Made by a program: the position numbers and the translations under genes. Below are positions 1-12,739 of a DNA stretch of 64,000 nucleotides, piece after piece. Numbering within the stretch: position 1 is the stretch's first letter; each line of letters opens with the position of its first letter. The notes beneath the pieces are model-generated. The model was not told the DNA's origin. It made no database searches and worked only from the letters and a program-made list of their open reading frames with translations. Origin of the DNA: Ptiloglossa arizonensis (Eukaryota > Arthropoda > Insecta > Hymenoptera > Colletidae); contig NC_135055.1 of the NCBI RefSeq assembly GCF_051014685.1, forward strand, positions 17,100,001 through 17,164,000, read 5' to 3'.

Positions 1-1539
1 TTCCGACTGATCGTAAGATATTTATCGAAAGAGCGACAAATTAAGAAAGAAAAATTCATATTTCGTAACAGAAAGTTTGGATATTGTACATAATAGTTAG
101 AAGTGGTCTTCGCGTTTAAAATAGCAAAAAGTTAAAGATAATCGACGAGCGAAAAGTAGCTTACGTAATACGGAAATAAATTGCAAAATTACTTATAACG
201 AATTGGATGTAATAAAAGTAACGAAATACTTCAACGATTGAGACGTCAGCGAGGAGGATATAAATTGTGTTTCTAGGTTGTACATTACGTAAGTTCATTT
301 TCACTCGTCAATTCTCTTTAACCTTTTATTATTTAAGACACGCGGTAATCTTTTAGATTTATTTTTTTATCATTATCCATAATGCAATCGAGATACTTTT
401 GCCTTCTTCTTTGAGAGTTTGTAATAGTTACGTAAATATAAAAATAAATGAGAGAGGTACTTGAATACGTAAGAGTCGAGACGATGTCATTAAAATTTAA
501 TCTATACAAATATACGAATTTATTGCACACGCATACCACGGAAAGGCTCGTAGGAATATTTTACCGTATTTTAGACTCGTTGCCTTCAGAAAACCATCTC
601 TCTAATTCTATTATATATTGGCTTCTCGTAAAATTTTTTTTCATTTTAATTTTCTCTCCTTCGAGTGTGTTCGGTATTCAACCGATAGCTGATTACCGTG
701 AACTCAAAATAAAGGGAGTGGGAGTGCTATTGAGAAGCTAAAGGGCTGAAAGTGCCCTTTGGAGATTCATCCTTGCCTGCGAAATTGTACGAGTCCCTTT
801 GACGTTACAGGAGCTCTCATTGGGTTGGTTTTTTGTTGCATTAAAGTCTCCGGAAGCTTCAAGATTCAAGTCCTCGATTGTTAGAAAATATTTCCTTTAC
901 AGTTACAATGAATTATGTACACTTGGAATTTTTAAAGTAGCTGCATTCACTATACTCTATCGCGAGCCTGGATCTTTCTCGTCGAGGCTACGAAAGGACT
1001 CTTTTGATCACTTTTCTTCTCCTTAGAGTTCCTTTACTCGAGGCTCGACTATTGTATTTTGCGAAATATTTCGCTCGGTGTTACAAATAATCAAGTTCTT
1101 CTACGAAGAAGCAGTACTATCGCGTCTCCGAGTGTGCATTGTCTGAGCTTCGAAATTACATCGAGTTATATTGATTTAAGAGAATGATCCAATTATTGTA
1201 AAAATATTTGAATCGAAGTTGCAAAGTTCAATCTATGCATAGAGAATATTATTCGCACTATTACTCGTCCATTGCGTTACAAGTAATCAAGTAGCGAGTC
1301 TGGATATAGATCAGCTTTGTTTCCATTAGTAGAAAAATATTTGAGACGATATTGCATACTGCAATCTAAAATTCATGGAAAAAGGAAAAATGTTTAATTC
1401 AGTATTCATAAGGAAAGGCAAAGAAAAATTGTCTTGGCTCCAGCAGGACTTGATCTCAAGACCTCCTCGATTTCGATCAGTTCCATGAAAGAGAGCCAAG
1501 AGAGCATCGAGCCATCGAGGTCTTGATTCCGTCCAATGA
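1..1539. other. AT-rich non-coding stretch
   Basis: No supported gene. Open frames are short and mostly lack an ATG. A very diverged local repeat may be present at about 1060-1400: an 'aaaatatttga' plus 'gttgca' combination recurs near 1200 and 1334, and a 'gttacaaataatcaagt' phrase near 1080 and 1274. Nothing else is recognisable. Confidence 0.5.
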
Positions 1540-2210
1540 TTTTTCGAGCATTTCTGTTCACGATGACAGGAAGGACAACTCTTTTCCTCTCTGTTCTTTT
1601 TCGAAGTGATCGATCCTTTTCTTTCTATTTTTCTTCGCAATTACAGAAAGGACAAGTCCTCTTCTTTCTATTTCTTTTCGAAGTGATCAATCTTTTTCTT
1701 TCCACTTCCTCTCGAAGCGATAGAGAGGATGAATTCTTTTCTTCCTATTTTTACTCGCAATTATAGAAAGGACAAATTCTTTCCTTTCAATATTTCCTCA
1801 CAATTATAAAAAAACGACAAGTCCTCTTCTTTCCATTCCTTTTCGAAGAGATCAATCTTCCCCTTTCTATTTTTCCTCGTAATTACAGAAAAGACAAAAC
1901 TCGTCTCTCTGTTTCCTCTCTCGAAGTGATAGAGAGGAAATCCTTTCCTTCCTATTTTTTCCCCGCAATTATAGAAAGGACAAATTCTTTCCTTTTTACT
2001 TTTCCCTCCCACAATTATGAAAACGACAAGTCCCCTTCTCTCTCGCAGCGATAGAAAGGGCAAATCCCTCTCTCTCTCTTTTTATTTTTTCTCCCAATGA
2101 TAAAACGAACCAATTTTTTTCTTTCTGTTTCCTCTCGTAATGACAGAAAGGACAATTCCTTCTCTTTATTCTTCTCCCCGCGATAATAAAAAGAACAAGC
2201 CCATCTGTCC
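1540..2210. repeat. Pyrimidine-rich degenerate tandem repeat
   Basis: The plus strand is dominated by C and T (ctttctt, ctctct). A phrase close to 'aattatagaaaggacaa' recurs near 1640, 1757, 1802, 1881, 1968, 2014 and 2138, separated by 40-125 bases of CT-rich filler. A second phrase, 'tcgaagtgat', alternates with it. The irregular spacing and many substitutions indicate an old, decayed tandem array. Open frames through it on either strand are low-complexity artefacts (Lys/Glu/Arg or Phe/Ser/Leu runs). Confidence 0.7.
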
Positions 2211-4555
2211 CCTCTTTGCTCCTTCTTGCATCGAACTTCCCTTCGAGAGTCTCCGTTCGCTCGCAAAATTCAATTCTCTCGCGACATCGCCCAATATCGC
2301 TCCAGAAAAAAAAGAAAAATTTAAACAAACCGTTTCTGAGCGCGATGACCGCGTTCAAGCTCGTTCCCGCGCACAACGAGGACCTCGATTCACTGATCGT
2401 TGCACCTTTCGATAAGTAGCCACCTAGAAGACCCTAATGTAGTTCCCTCTTGTTCCTCCTGTTGCAACGAAAAGAATTTCCCGCGTGAGATTGAAAGACA
2501 CCTGGACCAGAGAGGGGATAACAGTCTGGTGCGATCAACGACGAGCCTCTCGTATCCCGAAGAATGGTCGAGAAAATCCTCTAATTCGAAACCGGTAGCC
2601 AGAAACGGCTTTGAAGTCTTAACGAATCCCCCAAGATTTTCGCGAGCCATCGAAGCCCCGATTTAAACTGCCTCGTGAACACGGTGCACGCGAAACAGTC
2701 GGAGTCGAACTGGCAGATGGAGTAGAGAGCGAAAAAAAAAAAGAAAGAAAAAAAGAAAGAAAAAGATACCGTTTTCAGGGTAAGCGAACTACGTTCCTAC
2801 TTAGCAGACAGTTTTATCCTTTTCGACTGTTTACTGCCTACGGCTGAACGGCACAAAGGAGAAAATATTTGTCGAAAGCGAACACGGAACGTTCGAGACC
2901 GTCTGCAAACAACGTTTCAAATTAATTAAAACAGAGAAATGCGCTGCAGTTGGAAAAATATCGTCGGTGAAAGTGCATCGCTAATGTTCCGCTGTCAAAG
3001 AGACGCGACCGGCGGGGGAAAAATATTATTTTAAAAAATAAAAGGAACACACGTGGTTAACGTGTACCGGTAATTACACGAGGGTTCTCCACCGGGGTGA
3101 ATTTATCATTTATTTCGCGTTACGTCGACTTAACGATAACGGAACGCGAGTCGGACCTTGACGATAACGATATGGAACTTGGTTAACGCGTTTGTAATTT
3201 TTACGTTGTTCGTGACGATTATGTGTGTGTAATTGAAATAGGCTCGAATAAGGGTACGAAGATTCGATGCATTATCGGGAGAACAATTTCACCGACGACG
3301 CAGCGATAAAAACAAACAATTTAATCCGAATAGATTCCGACAAGTAGACCGTGCGTTAATCCCAGTATATTTTATGGTGATCCGGAAAAGCGTATTGTGT
3401 ACCAAGAGTATTAAAAATAGAACAAACAACGTGGACTCGAGCAGGAAATGCAGTTAAATGCAATCGGGCGTCCACTCTGTTCAATGATTGATCGATCAAA
3501 ATTTTCTGTTTGCCATTGTCAACGAGGGGTGATCATTTTGTTTCAGTTATCGTGGAAACAATTCTTTCGGTTATCCGGAGATTATCCTTCGTGACTAATC
3601 TCGCTTCCATAATCACTGGAAAACTGTGTACGTGTATATAGGGTTCTCTCAATGTACACGATATAATTCCTAGAGACGACGATACGATAACACCATGGAC
3701 CGATGAGAAAAATTCATAATATTCGGATTAAAGAGTGTCCACACCAAAAGCATTATACAAATGTAGAAGATTCGATCAGTAAAGACGAAGAAACGCCATG
3801 AAATCAAATACATGGAACTATGTCCAAGGGTGAACGCGAGAAATCCGTTTAATTCCTTAAAATCATCGATCTAAATGGTAAAATTTAATTTTCAATCGAA
3901 ACATCTCCATTTTCTATCTCCAAAGTTTGCAAACTGTTTCATGGAAAATAGTCCTATTCTGAATGTCATATTCTTATCTTTGGTAAGACTTCTTCGACGT
4001 GACCTGTTTTATATTATTTTTAAGACTTCGAACTAAACTTTTGTACAAAAATATATTCATTTCTTCCCCGTTCCAAAGGTGACGTAACCCAAAAGATTCA
4101 TACGCAATAGTCACTCAGATATTTTTTTCAAACTATAAAATATCAAACGATGGAATATTCCTCGAAGGAGTTAATTTTAGGTATACTTTCAACAAGTGTC
4201 CTAATATTTCCAAACGGGAGTGCTCCGTGTCGCAATTTAAAAAAAAAATCTTCCAAGCTTAGAGAATCAACGAGAACCAATAATAATTCCTTCCTTCTCT
4301 CTTCTTGCTTAATTTTCTAAACGTCCCGGGACCATACTGTTCGCGTAATGGCTGGTTTCTACAATGCTGAGGGGGTGAAAAAAAATACGCTCGCGGATCG
4401 TAAAAATACGCCTGGCTGTTTTACGACCGGAAAGACTTCCTTCCGAGGTCTTTGACGCTGCTGGTAGGCTCCCTAGCCCATTCGCGATTCTCTCTTTATT
4501 CCTGTCGTCACTTTGGGCTCATCAAAGCGGACTCATCGCCAAAAGTGACAATAAA
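2211..4555. other. Unique-looking non-coding sequence
   Basis: No gene, clear repeat or transposon was seen. A short A/G microsatellite-like tract lies near 2730-2766. The sequence alternates CpG-containing and AT-rich stretches, as is ordinary for an insect intergenic or intronic region. Confidence 0.45.
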
Positions 4556-4559
4556 ATGG

Positions 4560-4880
4560 AAGAAAGGTATATATATTTTTTTCTACGTATTTTTCTCTCT
4601 CTCTCTCTTTCTCTTTCTATATATACAAACATATATATTCATATTTATATATATATTTTTATATTTATATTCATAGGCATACATTTTTTTTATATTCTAC
4701 ATATAAATTTATATTATATATACTTTTTTATATCTATATTCATACACATATATTCTTTTTATATTCTATATACAAATTTATATTATATATACATATTTTT
4801 TTATATTTATATTTATACAGATATATTTTTTTACATTCTATATATTTATATTTTTTACATTCCACATATTAGATTTATGT
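4560..4880. repeat. AT-rich low-complexity repeat, about 75-bp units
   Basis: The stretch is nearly pure A/T. It begins with a (CT)n run at about 4591-4612 and continues with TATATTTTTATATT-type sequence. Phrases of the kind 'atattctacatataaattt' recur near 4691 and 4763 and, more degraded, near 4833, suggesting about three copies of a roughly 70-75-bp unit. The tyrosine/isoleucine-rich frame through it is compositional and not a protein. Confidence 0.75.
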
Positions 4881-7375
4881 ATTTCTATTACACACATATA
4901 TGCACCAAGCAACCATTGAAATACAGTGTGCCATCGAATACATGTTCTCCGCAAACCCGCCCCTCCTCACCATAGAACAGCCTAGCAAACGTTTCGCCCT
5001 TTGTGCTCGCAATTTCTCGGCGCATATGCGTGCCACGGGGCAAAGGATGCATACAACCAAGCGAAATATCCAAAGGACCACTTCCGAGTCTCTTGGTTTT
5101 CAGACGTTAAATTGGCAAGGGGACGAATCATCCCCCGGACGTCTTTCCTCTTCCGGATTTCTGGTTCCCTTTCCTTTGACCCGTCGGCGAGTCGTGCTAA
5201 TAAAAATCTCGGGAACTCGAGGTTTTCCACGAGATAAGGGAAAGAGGGGCGATCCGTGGTAGCATCCCCTCTATCGAGGGTCTTGTACAGAGAACACGGT
5301 GTTTATTACGCGGCAGTTGCCTACAGTCGGCTTGGAAACTAATTACGCCGAAGTGCACGTTGCGCGCTCGCGCGACTCTTCAATATTCCCCGAATAAAAT
5401 TTGCGGGAGGTAAGATTTTTTCCAAGATTTCAAGCCGGTGCTTCTTTGTATGCAGGATTTTACGTAGAACGTACGCGTCGTGGTACTTTTGCGGAATGCA
5501 TGCCCCTGAAGATGCAGTTCCCTTTGAATCGTTCACATTTCGAATATTTTTATCCGCCGAGATTGCGCGGAATATATCGCAATCGAGAAGAATTATCAAT
5601 TTTCTTACGAATTCAGTTTCGACATCTTCGATTATATATATAATGTAACGTTTCCACTACGTAGTAATTTAAACAAAAAAAAATATTTTTGACACTTTCG
5701 GTTCTTCGTAAGACTGATATATACACGTATGTAGATCCAACACCGTGGAAAATGTCTCGTCAAATATTCCGAGTTGTTGTGTACCCTCGTGCAATTTACC
5801 CTGAATCCTTAAAAGGGATTCAGATTTTCGTAGGTAGACGCGAGAACAACGGACCACGCTTCGAACGCGCGTAAGTTCTCGCAAAAGATTGCAAAAAGCG
5901 TATCTCTGCAGAGACCTGGCTCAAGGGACTCGCTGTATGACAGTATCGTTTTCGCTACTGTTTAAGGCTTCCGGGTATAAGCCACGTCGGGACTTCGATG
6001 TAAGCCTCGAATATCTTGTTGTTTCGTATTCGAAGTATTAGTACCTCCTTTCCCACGAATTCGTCCAAGATAGGCAAGTTTAAGCACTCCTACAAATATT
6101 AAACTTAATTTCCACTATATACACTTTACCCCTTAAAAATTAAATTTAGCACAAAAAAAAAAAATACTTTTGCATTATTGGAAACTCGCGTTACAAATAT
6201 ACAAAACCTTTTAATTTTTGGAACTTTTCGGTTGCCTAGTATCCCTTGTCAAAAGTAAAGGGAAAGAAACTGATAGACGATATATGCAAAGATCGTAGAA
6301 ATTTTCCAATAGCTTTGTAATTTTATCGCAAAAATCATTTCACTCGATTTCTTCCATTCCTGTTCTCATCGATCGAGATTAGTTACAAATACATCCAGAA
6401 AAATTTCAAGCTTCGTACTTCCGACACTTACAAAACGGTTCGAGAAAACATATATCGAGGTGCTTGAGAGACTTGTGTTAAGGGTTAAGTGTACGGAGGA
6501 ATATTTGCACCCTCTCGAATCGCGAGAGTGAAATTTGCTAAATTTTCTCGGTTCTGGGGTAGGGATGGTTCGAATGAACTCTCTGCTCGATATTCCGCGA
6601 ATATTCGTTCGATATTGAATAAACGTGGTGGCGCAGAGGGGGATGGAAAGATCTTATCGATTTCGATGGTGATTTCTTTTTCGCTCGTTCTCGAACTTGA
6701 GGCCGGTTTGAATCGCGGGGAATTAAAGGTTCTCTCGCTACGGGGGCGGAGGGAGGGAACAAGTTTTCCGCTTTAATGGAGATTAAGAAACGTTTGAGAA
6801 AATACCGCCGATAGGATTTACTTCTCAGGATGAAATCCTTCGGTGGCTTTCACGATCGCGAGCGAGCGAGTGCGTCGGGTAAATTTAAAACGGGCCCCCG
6901 GAGCGCGAGCGAAAACATAAACGCGATTGGATTATCCCCCTTTTTCTTTAGCACGGGAGTTTCCTTGTCGCGAGAACCACCATTTTTTCCCCTCGATTTT
7001 CTCCTCCTCGGTCCACCGCGACGATATTAACGTTCAGTGCCGCGCGTCCGCCTAAGTGCACGGAATGAAAAACGCGAGTTTAAGTCGTTCGGTGGTTCTT
7101 TCAATTAATGTATTAAGCGGACGCTTCTGGGGCTTGCTCCATTGTCCCAATATTTGTTCGAGTATAAGGTGGGGCTGTTTCCACAACCGTGGATACGAGA
7201 ACTCGGCCGAGTTAAGAGAATCCACGAAGGGGGAGGAAAAAGTTTCGATCGAACTTCCCTCTCGTCCGCTTACTCCGCAGTGTGTCATATTTCCGAGTAA
7301 TTGAATTTGTATATTTTTATTCCGAATAAAGGAATAAAGGAGGGATAATTTATGAAGTGGGTCTAGAAACAGGTG
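4881..7375. other. Unique-looking non-coding sequence
   Basis: Short open frames overlap on both strands without conserved features. Richer GC content with CpG-containing words occurs at 4980-5360 and 6480-7050. No gene, RNA or transposon could be supported. Confidence 0.45.
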
Positions 7376-7379
7376 TATA

Positions 7380-7760
7380 TTAATGTTGCAAAATATTTAG
7401 CGACGGTGTTTCTCTTAACAGTGTCATCGTAAATGGCCCAAAAGGTACTCCATATTTCCAAACGTTGAACGTTTGTAATTTATTCGCACAGTGTACACAA
7501 AATATTACTCGCGCTATTGTTAACGATACAAAATATTCAGCGATACTATTCCTCTTTGTTAAAAGGAGAATAGAGTAAGATGTGACCATCGTCGCATCGT
7601 GAATGGCCCAAACAGTCCACTTGGAGCTTCAGTATTTATTCAATATTTATCATTCATATCCTTCGTTCCTCGCAAGAATTATCCTCAAGAGTGAAACCAT
7701 TATTCTCGGAAAGTGTACGATTAACGCTAGAAAATATTCAACGTTAATATTTCTTCCGAC
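7380..7760. repeat. Diverged three-copy tandem repeat
   Basis: A phrase close to 'caaaatatttagcga' occurs near 7387, 7529 and 7730. The first two copies are each followed by 'catcgt' and 'aatggccca' (about 7424-7440 and 7592-7608). Spacing is about 140-200 bp. Divergence is high, so this is a decayed local duplication and not an active element. Confidence 0.45.
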
Positions 7761-8225
7761 AATGACATCCCAGATCCAAAACGACGATCCAGGCGTCAGT
7801 CGGGAAGAAATTCGCTATACTCGCCCAGCGTACCGGGGTGGAAAAAACAATGGTCGACTCTAAGAAAAGCTTTTCCCTCCTCTGGTGGATCTCGGGCGAT
7901 CGAGCCGCTGGACAACGGGGGGCCCGTGCAAGAAAGTTCGGAAAAGCGCCGCGAGAGATTTACCAGCTAACTAATTTGCTGGCTCGGTTTCCGTCCCGGG
8001 CGTGGTTAATCGTCGGAATGCTCGCCGTTCAGAGACCGAGACTGCATGGAAAAACGGACGGCCTCGCTTCTTGCGGTCTCCCGTCGCGCTCGTTTCACCC
8101 AGGATATAAAGCCACCTCTTTAATCTCTGTTATACGGAACGTGGAGAGAGAAAGAAAGAACGCGCGTGGGAGAAAGAAGAAACGCGCGGGGGCGAAAGAA
8201 GGAACCAGCGTGGAGGAGAAAGAAA
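7761..8225. other. GC-richer non-coding sequence
   Basis: No gene was recognised. Sequence becomes progressively purine-rich from about 8140, leading into the homopurine array downstream. Confidence 0.4.
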
Positions 8226-8478
8226 TAACGGGCGAGTGAGGAAGAGAGAGAGAAGAGAGAGAGAAGAGGAGAGAAGATTTAAAGAGAGAAAAGAGAGAGA
8301 AGAGGAGAGAAGATTTAAAGAGAGAAAGAGAGAGAAGAGAGAGAGAAGATTTAAAGAGAGAAAAGAGAGAGAGAAGAGGAGAGAAGATTTAAAGAGAGAA
8401 AGAGATAGAAGAGAGAGAAGATTTAAAGAGAGAAAAGAGAGAGAAGAGTGAAAGAAGAGAGAGGGAAGAGAGAGAGAA
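8226..8478. repeat. Homopurine degenerate repeat, left part
   Basis: Almost exclusively A and G on the plus strand, interrupted by 'gattta' about every 30-55 bases. Units are variable combinations of 'agagag', 'gaagag' and 'gatttaaagagagaaaa'. This is a decayed form of the perfect array that follows. Arg/Glu/Lys-rich frames across it come from purine composition and are not genes. Confidence 0.85.
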
Positions 8479-8870
8479 GATTTAAAAAGAAAAGAAAGAG
8501 AGAGAAGATTTAAAAAGAAAAGAAAGAGAGAGAAGATTTAAAAAGAAAAGAAAGAGAGAGAAGATTTAAAAAGAAAAGAAAGAGAGAGAAGATTTAAAAA
8601 GAAAAGAAAGAGAGAGAAGATTTAAAAAGAAAAGAAAGAGAGAGAAGATTTAAAAAGAAAAGAAAGAGAGAGAAGATTTAAAAAGAAAAGAAAGAGAGAG
8701 AAGATTTAAAAAGAAAAGAAAGAGAGAGAAGATTTAAAAAGAAAAGAAAGAGAGAGAAGATTTAAAAAGAAAAGAAAGAGAGAGAAGATTTAAAAAGAAA
8801 AGAAAGAGAGAGAAGATTTAAAAAGAAAAGAAAGAGAGAGAAGATTTAAAAAGAAAAGAAAGAGAGAGAA
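8479..8870. repeat. Perfect 28-bp homopurine-rich array, 14 copies
   Basis: The unit starts with 'gatttaaaaag', continues 'aaaagaaagagagagaa', and is 28 bp long. Unit starts are at 8479, 8507, 8535 and every 28 bases to 8843, giving 14 copies in which I saw no substitution. Such uniformity inside an otherwise decayed purine tract implies very recent expansion or homogenisation. An assembly artefact is possible. Confidence 0.95.
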
Positions 8871-9490
8871 GAGAGAGAGAGAGAAAATTTAAAGAGAGAG
8901 AAGAGAGAGAAGAGGAGAGAAGATTTAAAGAGAGAAAAGAGAGAGAAGAGAGAGAGAGAAGAGGAGAGAAGATTTAAAGAGAGAAAAGAGAAAGAAGAGA
9001 GAGAGAAGATTTAATGAGAGAAACGAGAGAGAAGATTTAAAAAGAAAAGAAAGAGAGAACAATTTAAAGAAAGAAAATAGAGAGAGAACGATTTAAAGAG
9101 AGAAAATAGAGAGAGAACGATTTAGAGAGAGAAAAGAGAGAGAAAAAATAGAGAGAGAACGATTTAAAGAGAGAAAAGGGAGAGAGAAAATAGAGAGAGA
9201 ACGATTTTAAGAGAGAAAATAGAGAGAGAACGATTTAAAGAGAGAAAATAGAGAGAGAACGATTTTAAGGGAGAAAATAGAGAGAGAACGATTTAAAGAG
9301 AGAAAAGAGATAAAAGAGTGAGAGAGAATGATTTAGAAAGAGAACGATTTGAAGAAAGAAAAGAGAGAGAGAACGATTTAGAAAGAGAAAAGAGAGAGAG
9401 AGAACGATTTAAAGAAAGAAAAGAGAGAGAGAGAGAACGATTTAAAGAGAGAGAAGAGAAAGAGAACGACTGAAAGAGAGAGAGAGCTAC
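8871..9490. repeat. Homopurine degenerate repeat, right part
   Basis: A/G-only sequence continues with units of roughly 28-32 bp. From about 9055 these carry 'gaacgattta', so one C appears per unit, unlike the left part. Copies vary in length by indels of 'ga' pairs. The run stops abruptly near 9490. Confidence 0.85.
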
Positions 9491-11160
9491 TTCTTAAGGC
9501 GTTTATTGCCGAAGAGCAGCTCTTCCGGTGCTCGGTGTATCCCTTCGGTCCATAACCCAGCCTGTGTAGCGCGATTACGGTCTCGCGGACGTTTCATCCC
9601 CTCGAATCGTTTACTATATCGTTCCCGCGTAACCGTGAAACGAGGTTTTTATAATCGGTCCACGGTATTCGAACAACGAACTCGTTCCAGGCGACTTTTA
9701 CGATCTCCCGAACGGTTGCGCGGGATGCACGAGCCTCTTCGAACTTTGCAAATGTAACCGTTTCCCTAGCACGCTTTTGCCACGACAGAAGACCCGTAGT
9801 TCTCCGCGCGGTGTCGTTTGTGTACGTCAGGTGACTGTGGCGCGTCAGGAGACACTGTTCAAAAGTTTGAGGACACTCGACACGGGATCGGTCTTTGAAC
9901 CGTGGCTTCCCGAGAAACGGTCGCGCAGCAATTTTCACGGGGTCATTTCAAACATTGGATTCTCTGCTTTCGTACTCATCGGTTGGATATTCTTAATAAA
10001 TTATTTGCGTCGTGAAACGATTGAGAAAGCAAAGACAGTCTACCCACGAACACTGAACGATTTCAAACCTCTTTCGATTGTTTGACAAATTTTTCAAGCA
10101 ACAAAGCTCATCGTTTCGCATCAAGAGCGAAATCTCCCATTTACAACGATCTGTCAAAAATTCGTACACGATTCTTCTTCACCGTGTTATTCTATCTCAA
10201 GTGAAATTCTCTCGTCGAAAAAGAATCTTAAAACAGTGTTCGTCATCTTTACTCCTCTCATCTCACGACCGAAAAGCTTTCCACTGCTCTAGTCACCGAC
10301 GAAACAATGAAAAACACAATGTCGAATAATTCGAAAAAGAAAAAAGCGAGAAAATTAAAATTTGCCAAAATTGCAATTATTTCGAATTCATTCGGATAGA
10401 AGTGATACTCTGTTTCTCGAGCTCGTCGACTTATCAGCTCCCTACAGTACGCGTTCGGTTAGGATCGGATAGCGACCCCGTGTAATGGCGTTCCGAGAGT
10501 CGATGTCCTCGGCGAGTCGCTCGGGGAATACCCCCCGGTACGGGATAAAAAATTCGAAACCACGAGGGCTCGGGGTCGAAACTCGTCCAGGTTGTCCCGT
10601 TACGAGCATACTAATCAACTTTTTAACGAGTACACGGCCATTGCCGAATATTATGCCCGCGACGACGGTTGCGGCAAATGAACCTGGCGAGGCGTAATGC
10701 CTCGTATGTTGCACCGTGCATAAATACAGCATTACGTGTTAGGTACGGGGAAGGAGAGGGGGTTATACTCGCGCGTATGTACACGAACACGGGTGAAATA
10801 CCAAGGAGCACAGGGCATGTCGTTAGCGCCCTTATCTCGCAAACTCGAAGTCTCCGCATGCTGTGTCTCGTCTACTGGCCGGCGTAACTTACCAGATAGC
10901 GACACACGTGTGCTGCTAACGACTGTTGCATTATACAAATCGCGGCTGCTAAGCTGCGAATGTAAACGAAAATATTTCACTGGGACGCGAGCTCGGTGGC
11001 TTCCTTGCCCTGGTCTACGGTGGACCTTCCGCTCCTCGCACACCGTTAAGTCCAATTTATATGACGAGAAGATTCGCACATCGGAGACACCGACCTTGTC
11101 TTTTACGCTGGCCGAATAATGGACGTGGTACGGACAGGGAAACGGAGTACGATACGATTA
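9491..11160. other. CpG-rich non-coding sequence
   Basis: GC content and CpG density are higher than in the flanks, especially at 10440-11120. That raises random open-frame length on both strands (up to about 127 codons), but the frames overlap each other and show no recognisable domain. Possibly unique regulatory sequence; nothing specific is supported. Confidence 0.4.
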
Positions 11161-11164
11161 ACCG

Positions 11165-11480
11165 GGGAATAGAAATTTTTGAACCTGACCGTCCTTGAGA
11201 CGAAGGTGTACGCTACGAGAAGGAAATCGTTCTCAGCGATTTAACGAAGGATGAGGGATAGGAGGAAATTTTAACGATGGATCGTTTAATCGTGGATATT
11301 TCAATGGTAATATAAACGGAGTACTGTTAACCGGGGAATTTTTGAACCTGATCGTTCTTGAGATAGGAGGTGTACGCTGCGAGAAGGAAATCGTTTTTAG
11401 AGATTTAACGAAGGATGAAGGGCAGGAGAAAATTTTAGTAGTGGATCGTTTAATAATGGATATTTCGATGGTGAGGTTTC
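11165..11480. repeat. Two-copy tandem duplication, about 163 bp
   Basis: Phrases 'tttttgaacctga', 'gtgtacgct.cgagaagg', 'gatttaacgaaggatga' and 'ggatcgtttaat' occur in the same order twice, with starts near 11176 and 11339. The copies differ by scattered substitutions and small indels, so the duplication is fairly old. Confidence 0.8.
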
Positions 11481-11604
11481 AGGTACGTTGTAGTTTATAA
11501 ATTAGGAACCGGGAAGTCGGGAACGAAGGCCTGAGTAGATTTTGTTCCGGGATTGGAGTATCGGGTGAAGAGATTAGGGGAATTGTATCGTTCGTAGGTG
11601 AGAG

Positions 11605-11880
11605 AACAGCTTTAGTCGCTCGAGAATAACGATGCGTCTATTGTTAGAGAGAAGTCCTTTCATTTGGGCGGAAGAATGATTTTAGTCGCTCGAGAATCGA
11701 GGTGTTCACGGTTATGGTATTTATGTGGGAGAAGGACTTTAGTCGAAAATTATGATATTCTCGCTTACAAGTCTTTCGTTTAAGTGGAACAATGGTTTTA
11801 GTTGCTCGAGAATCGTGACGTTCTCGGTTACTTCGTTCAGGTGAGAGAGGAGCTTTAATCGCTCGAGAATTATCTTGTTT
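11605..11880. repeat. Degenerate 57-70-bp repeat with CTCGAGAAT core
   Basis: The core 'tttagtcgctcgagaat' appears near 11611, 11681, 11738 (degraded), 11797 and 11854. Each is preceded by a phrase like 'gtgggagaa' or 'aagtggaa'. Related copies near 12067 and 12242 ('ggctttactttctcgag', 'ggctttactcgctcg') suggest the array once extended to about 12250. Confidence 0.7.
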
Positions 11881-12249
11881 TTATTTACTATAATGTATAG
11901 TAACATTCGAGAAATATTTGGTATTATGTATATCACAAAAATCATAAATATTGTCTCAAGAATATTGCATCGTCTCTCTCAATCACCATTCCTCAATATT
12001 ATAAATATTTTATCACTGTTTCCATAACATCGATTCTCCGTGGATATATTCAAGTGGAAGAACGGCTTTACTTTCTCGAGACTCGCAACGTTCACGCTCG
12101 CAATCGTTTCGTTTGGATACTCACCGATCCAAACTGAAAAAGTGTTCGATATTATTGTCACCACTTCTCAATATTATCAAATAATTATTATTGCCTCCGT
12201 AGCATCGTTCTATCGCGAATAAATTGAAGTGTAAAAACGGCTTTACTCG

Positions 12250-12738
12250 CTCGCGCTCCGAGTCGGCGCGCTCGGTTGGTAGAACAGCTCGAAAGGAAAG
12301 TCGCGAGCGTAGCACGCGCCGAGAGGATTCTAAATTTTCCCACAGGGAGCGTGTTTTCAGGCGTTTAACCCCGTTCCGAGTTTTCTGGCCGCACTTGCCT
12401 ATGTCAATAACATCCAAGCGGATCAGCCGCTGACATCGCAAACAGCCTTCCCCATCGCGCTCCAATGTACACGCGCGCGTTGATCGCGGTCGTATGCGCG
12501 CGCGAACGCGACAGCTTGATGAAACGGAGCGGATCGTTCCGAGCGATCGAGTACACAGAATCTCTTTTATCCGTTTCTGTGTGCGAGCGACACGTACGTC
12601 ACCGACCTGGGAACGCCACGGGGGACGAAACCATGGGCCCAGGGAGTCGTGTAGTAATTCTTTAATGCGTGCAAAACAACGCTGGAGAGATTAATAGGGG
12701 AACACGAGGCCGCTGGGAGAAGCGCATCGCGAGATTCC
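12250..12738. other. CpG-rich non-coding sequence
   Basis: Short, CpG-dense block between two repeats. No gene recognised. Confidence 0.35.
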
Positions 12739-12739
12739 A

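Noticed and set aside
4556..4975. Tyr/Ile-rich transmembrane-like protein
   Set aside because: Encoded by AT-rich low-complexity DNA.
8226..8451. Arg/Glu/Lys-rich protein
   Set aside because: Pure consequence of GA-repeat composition.
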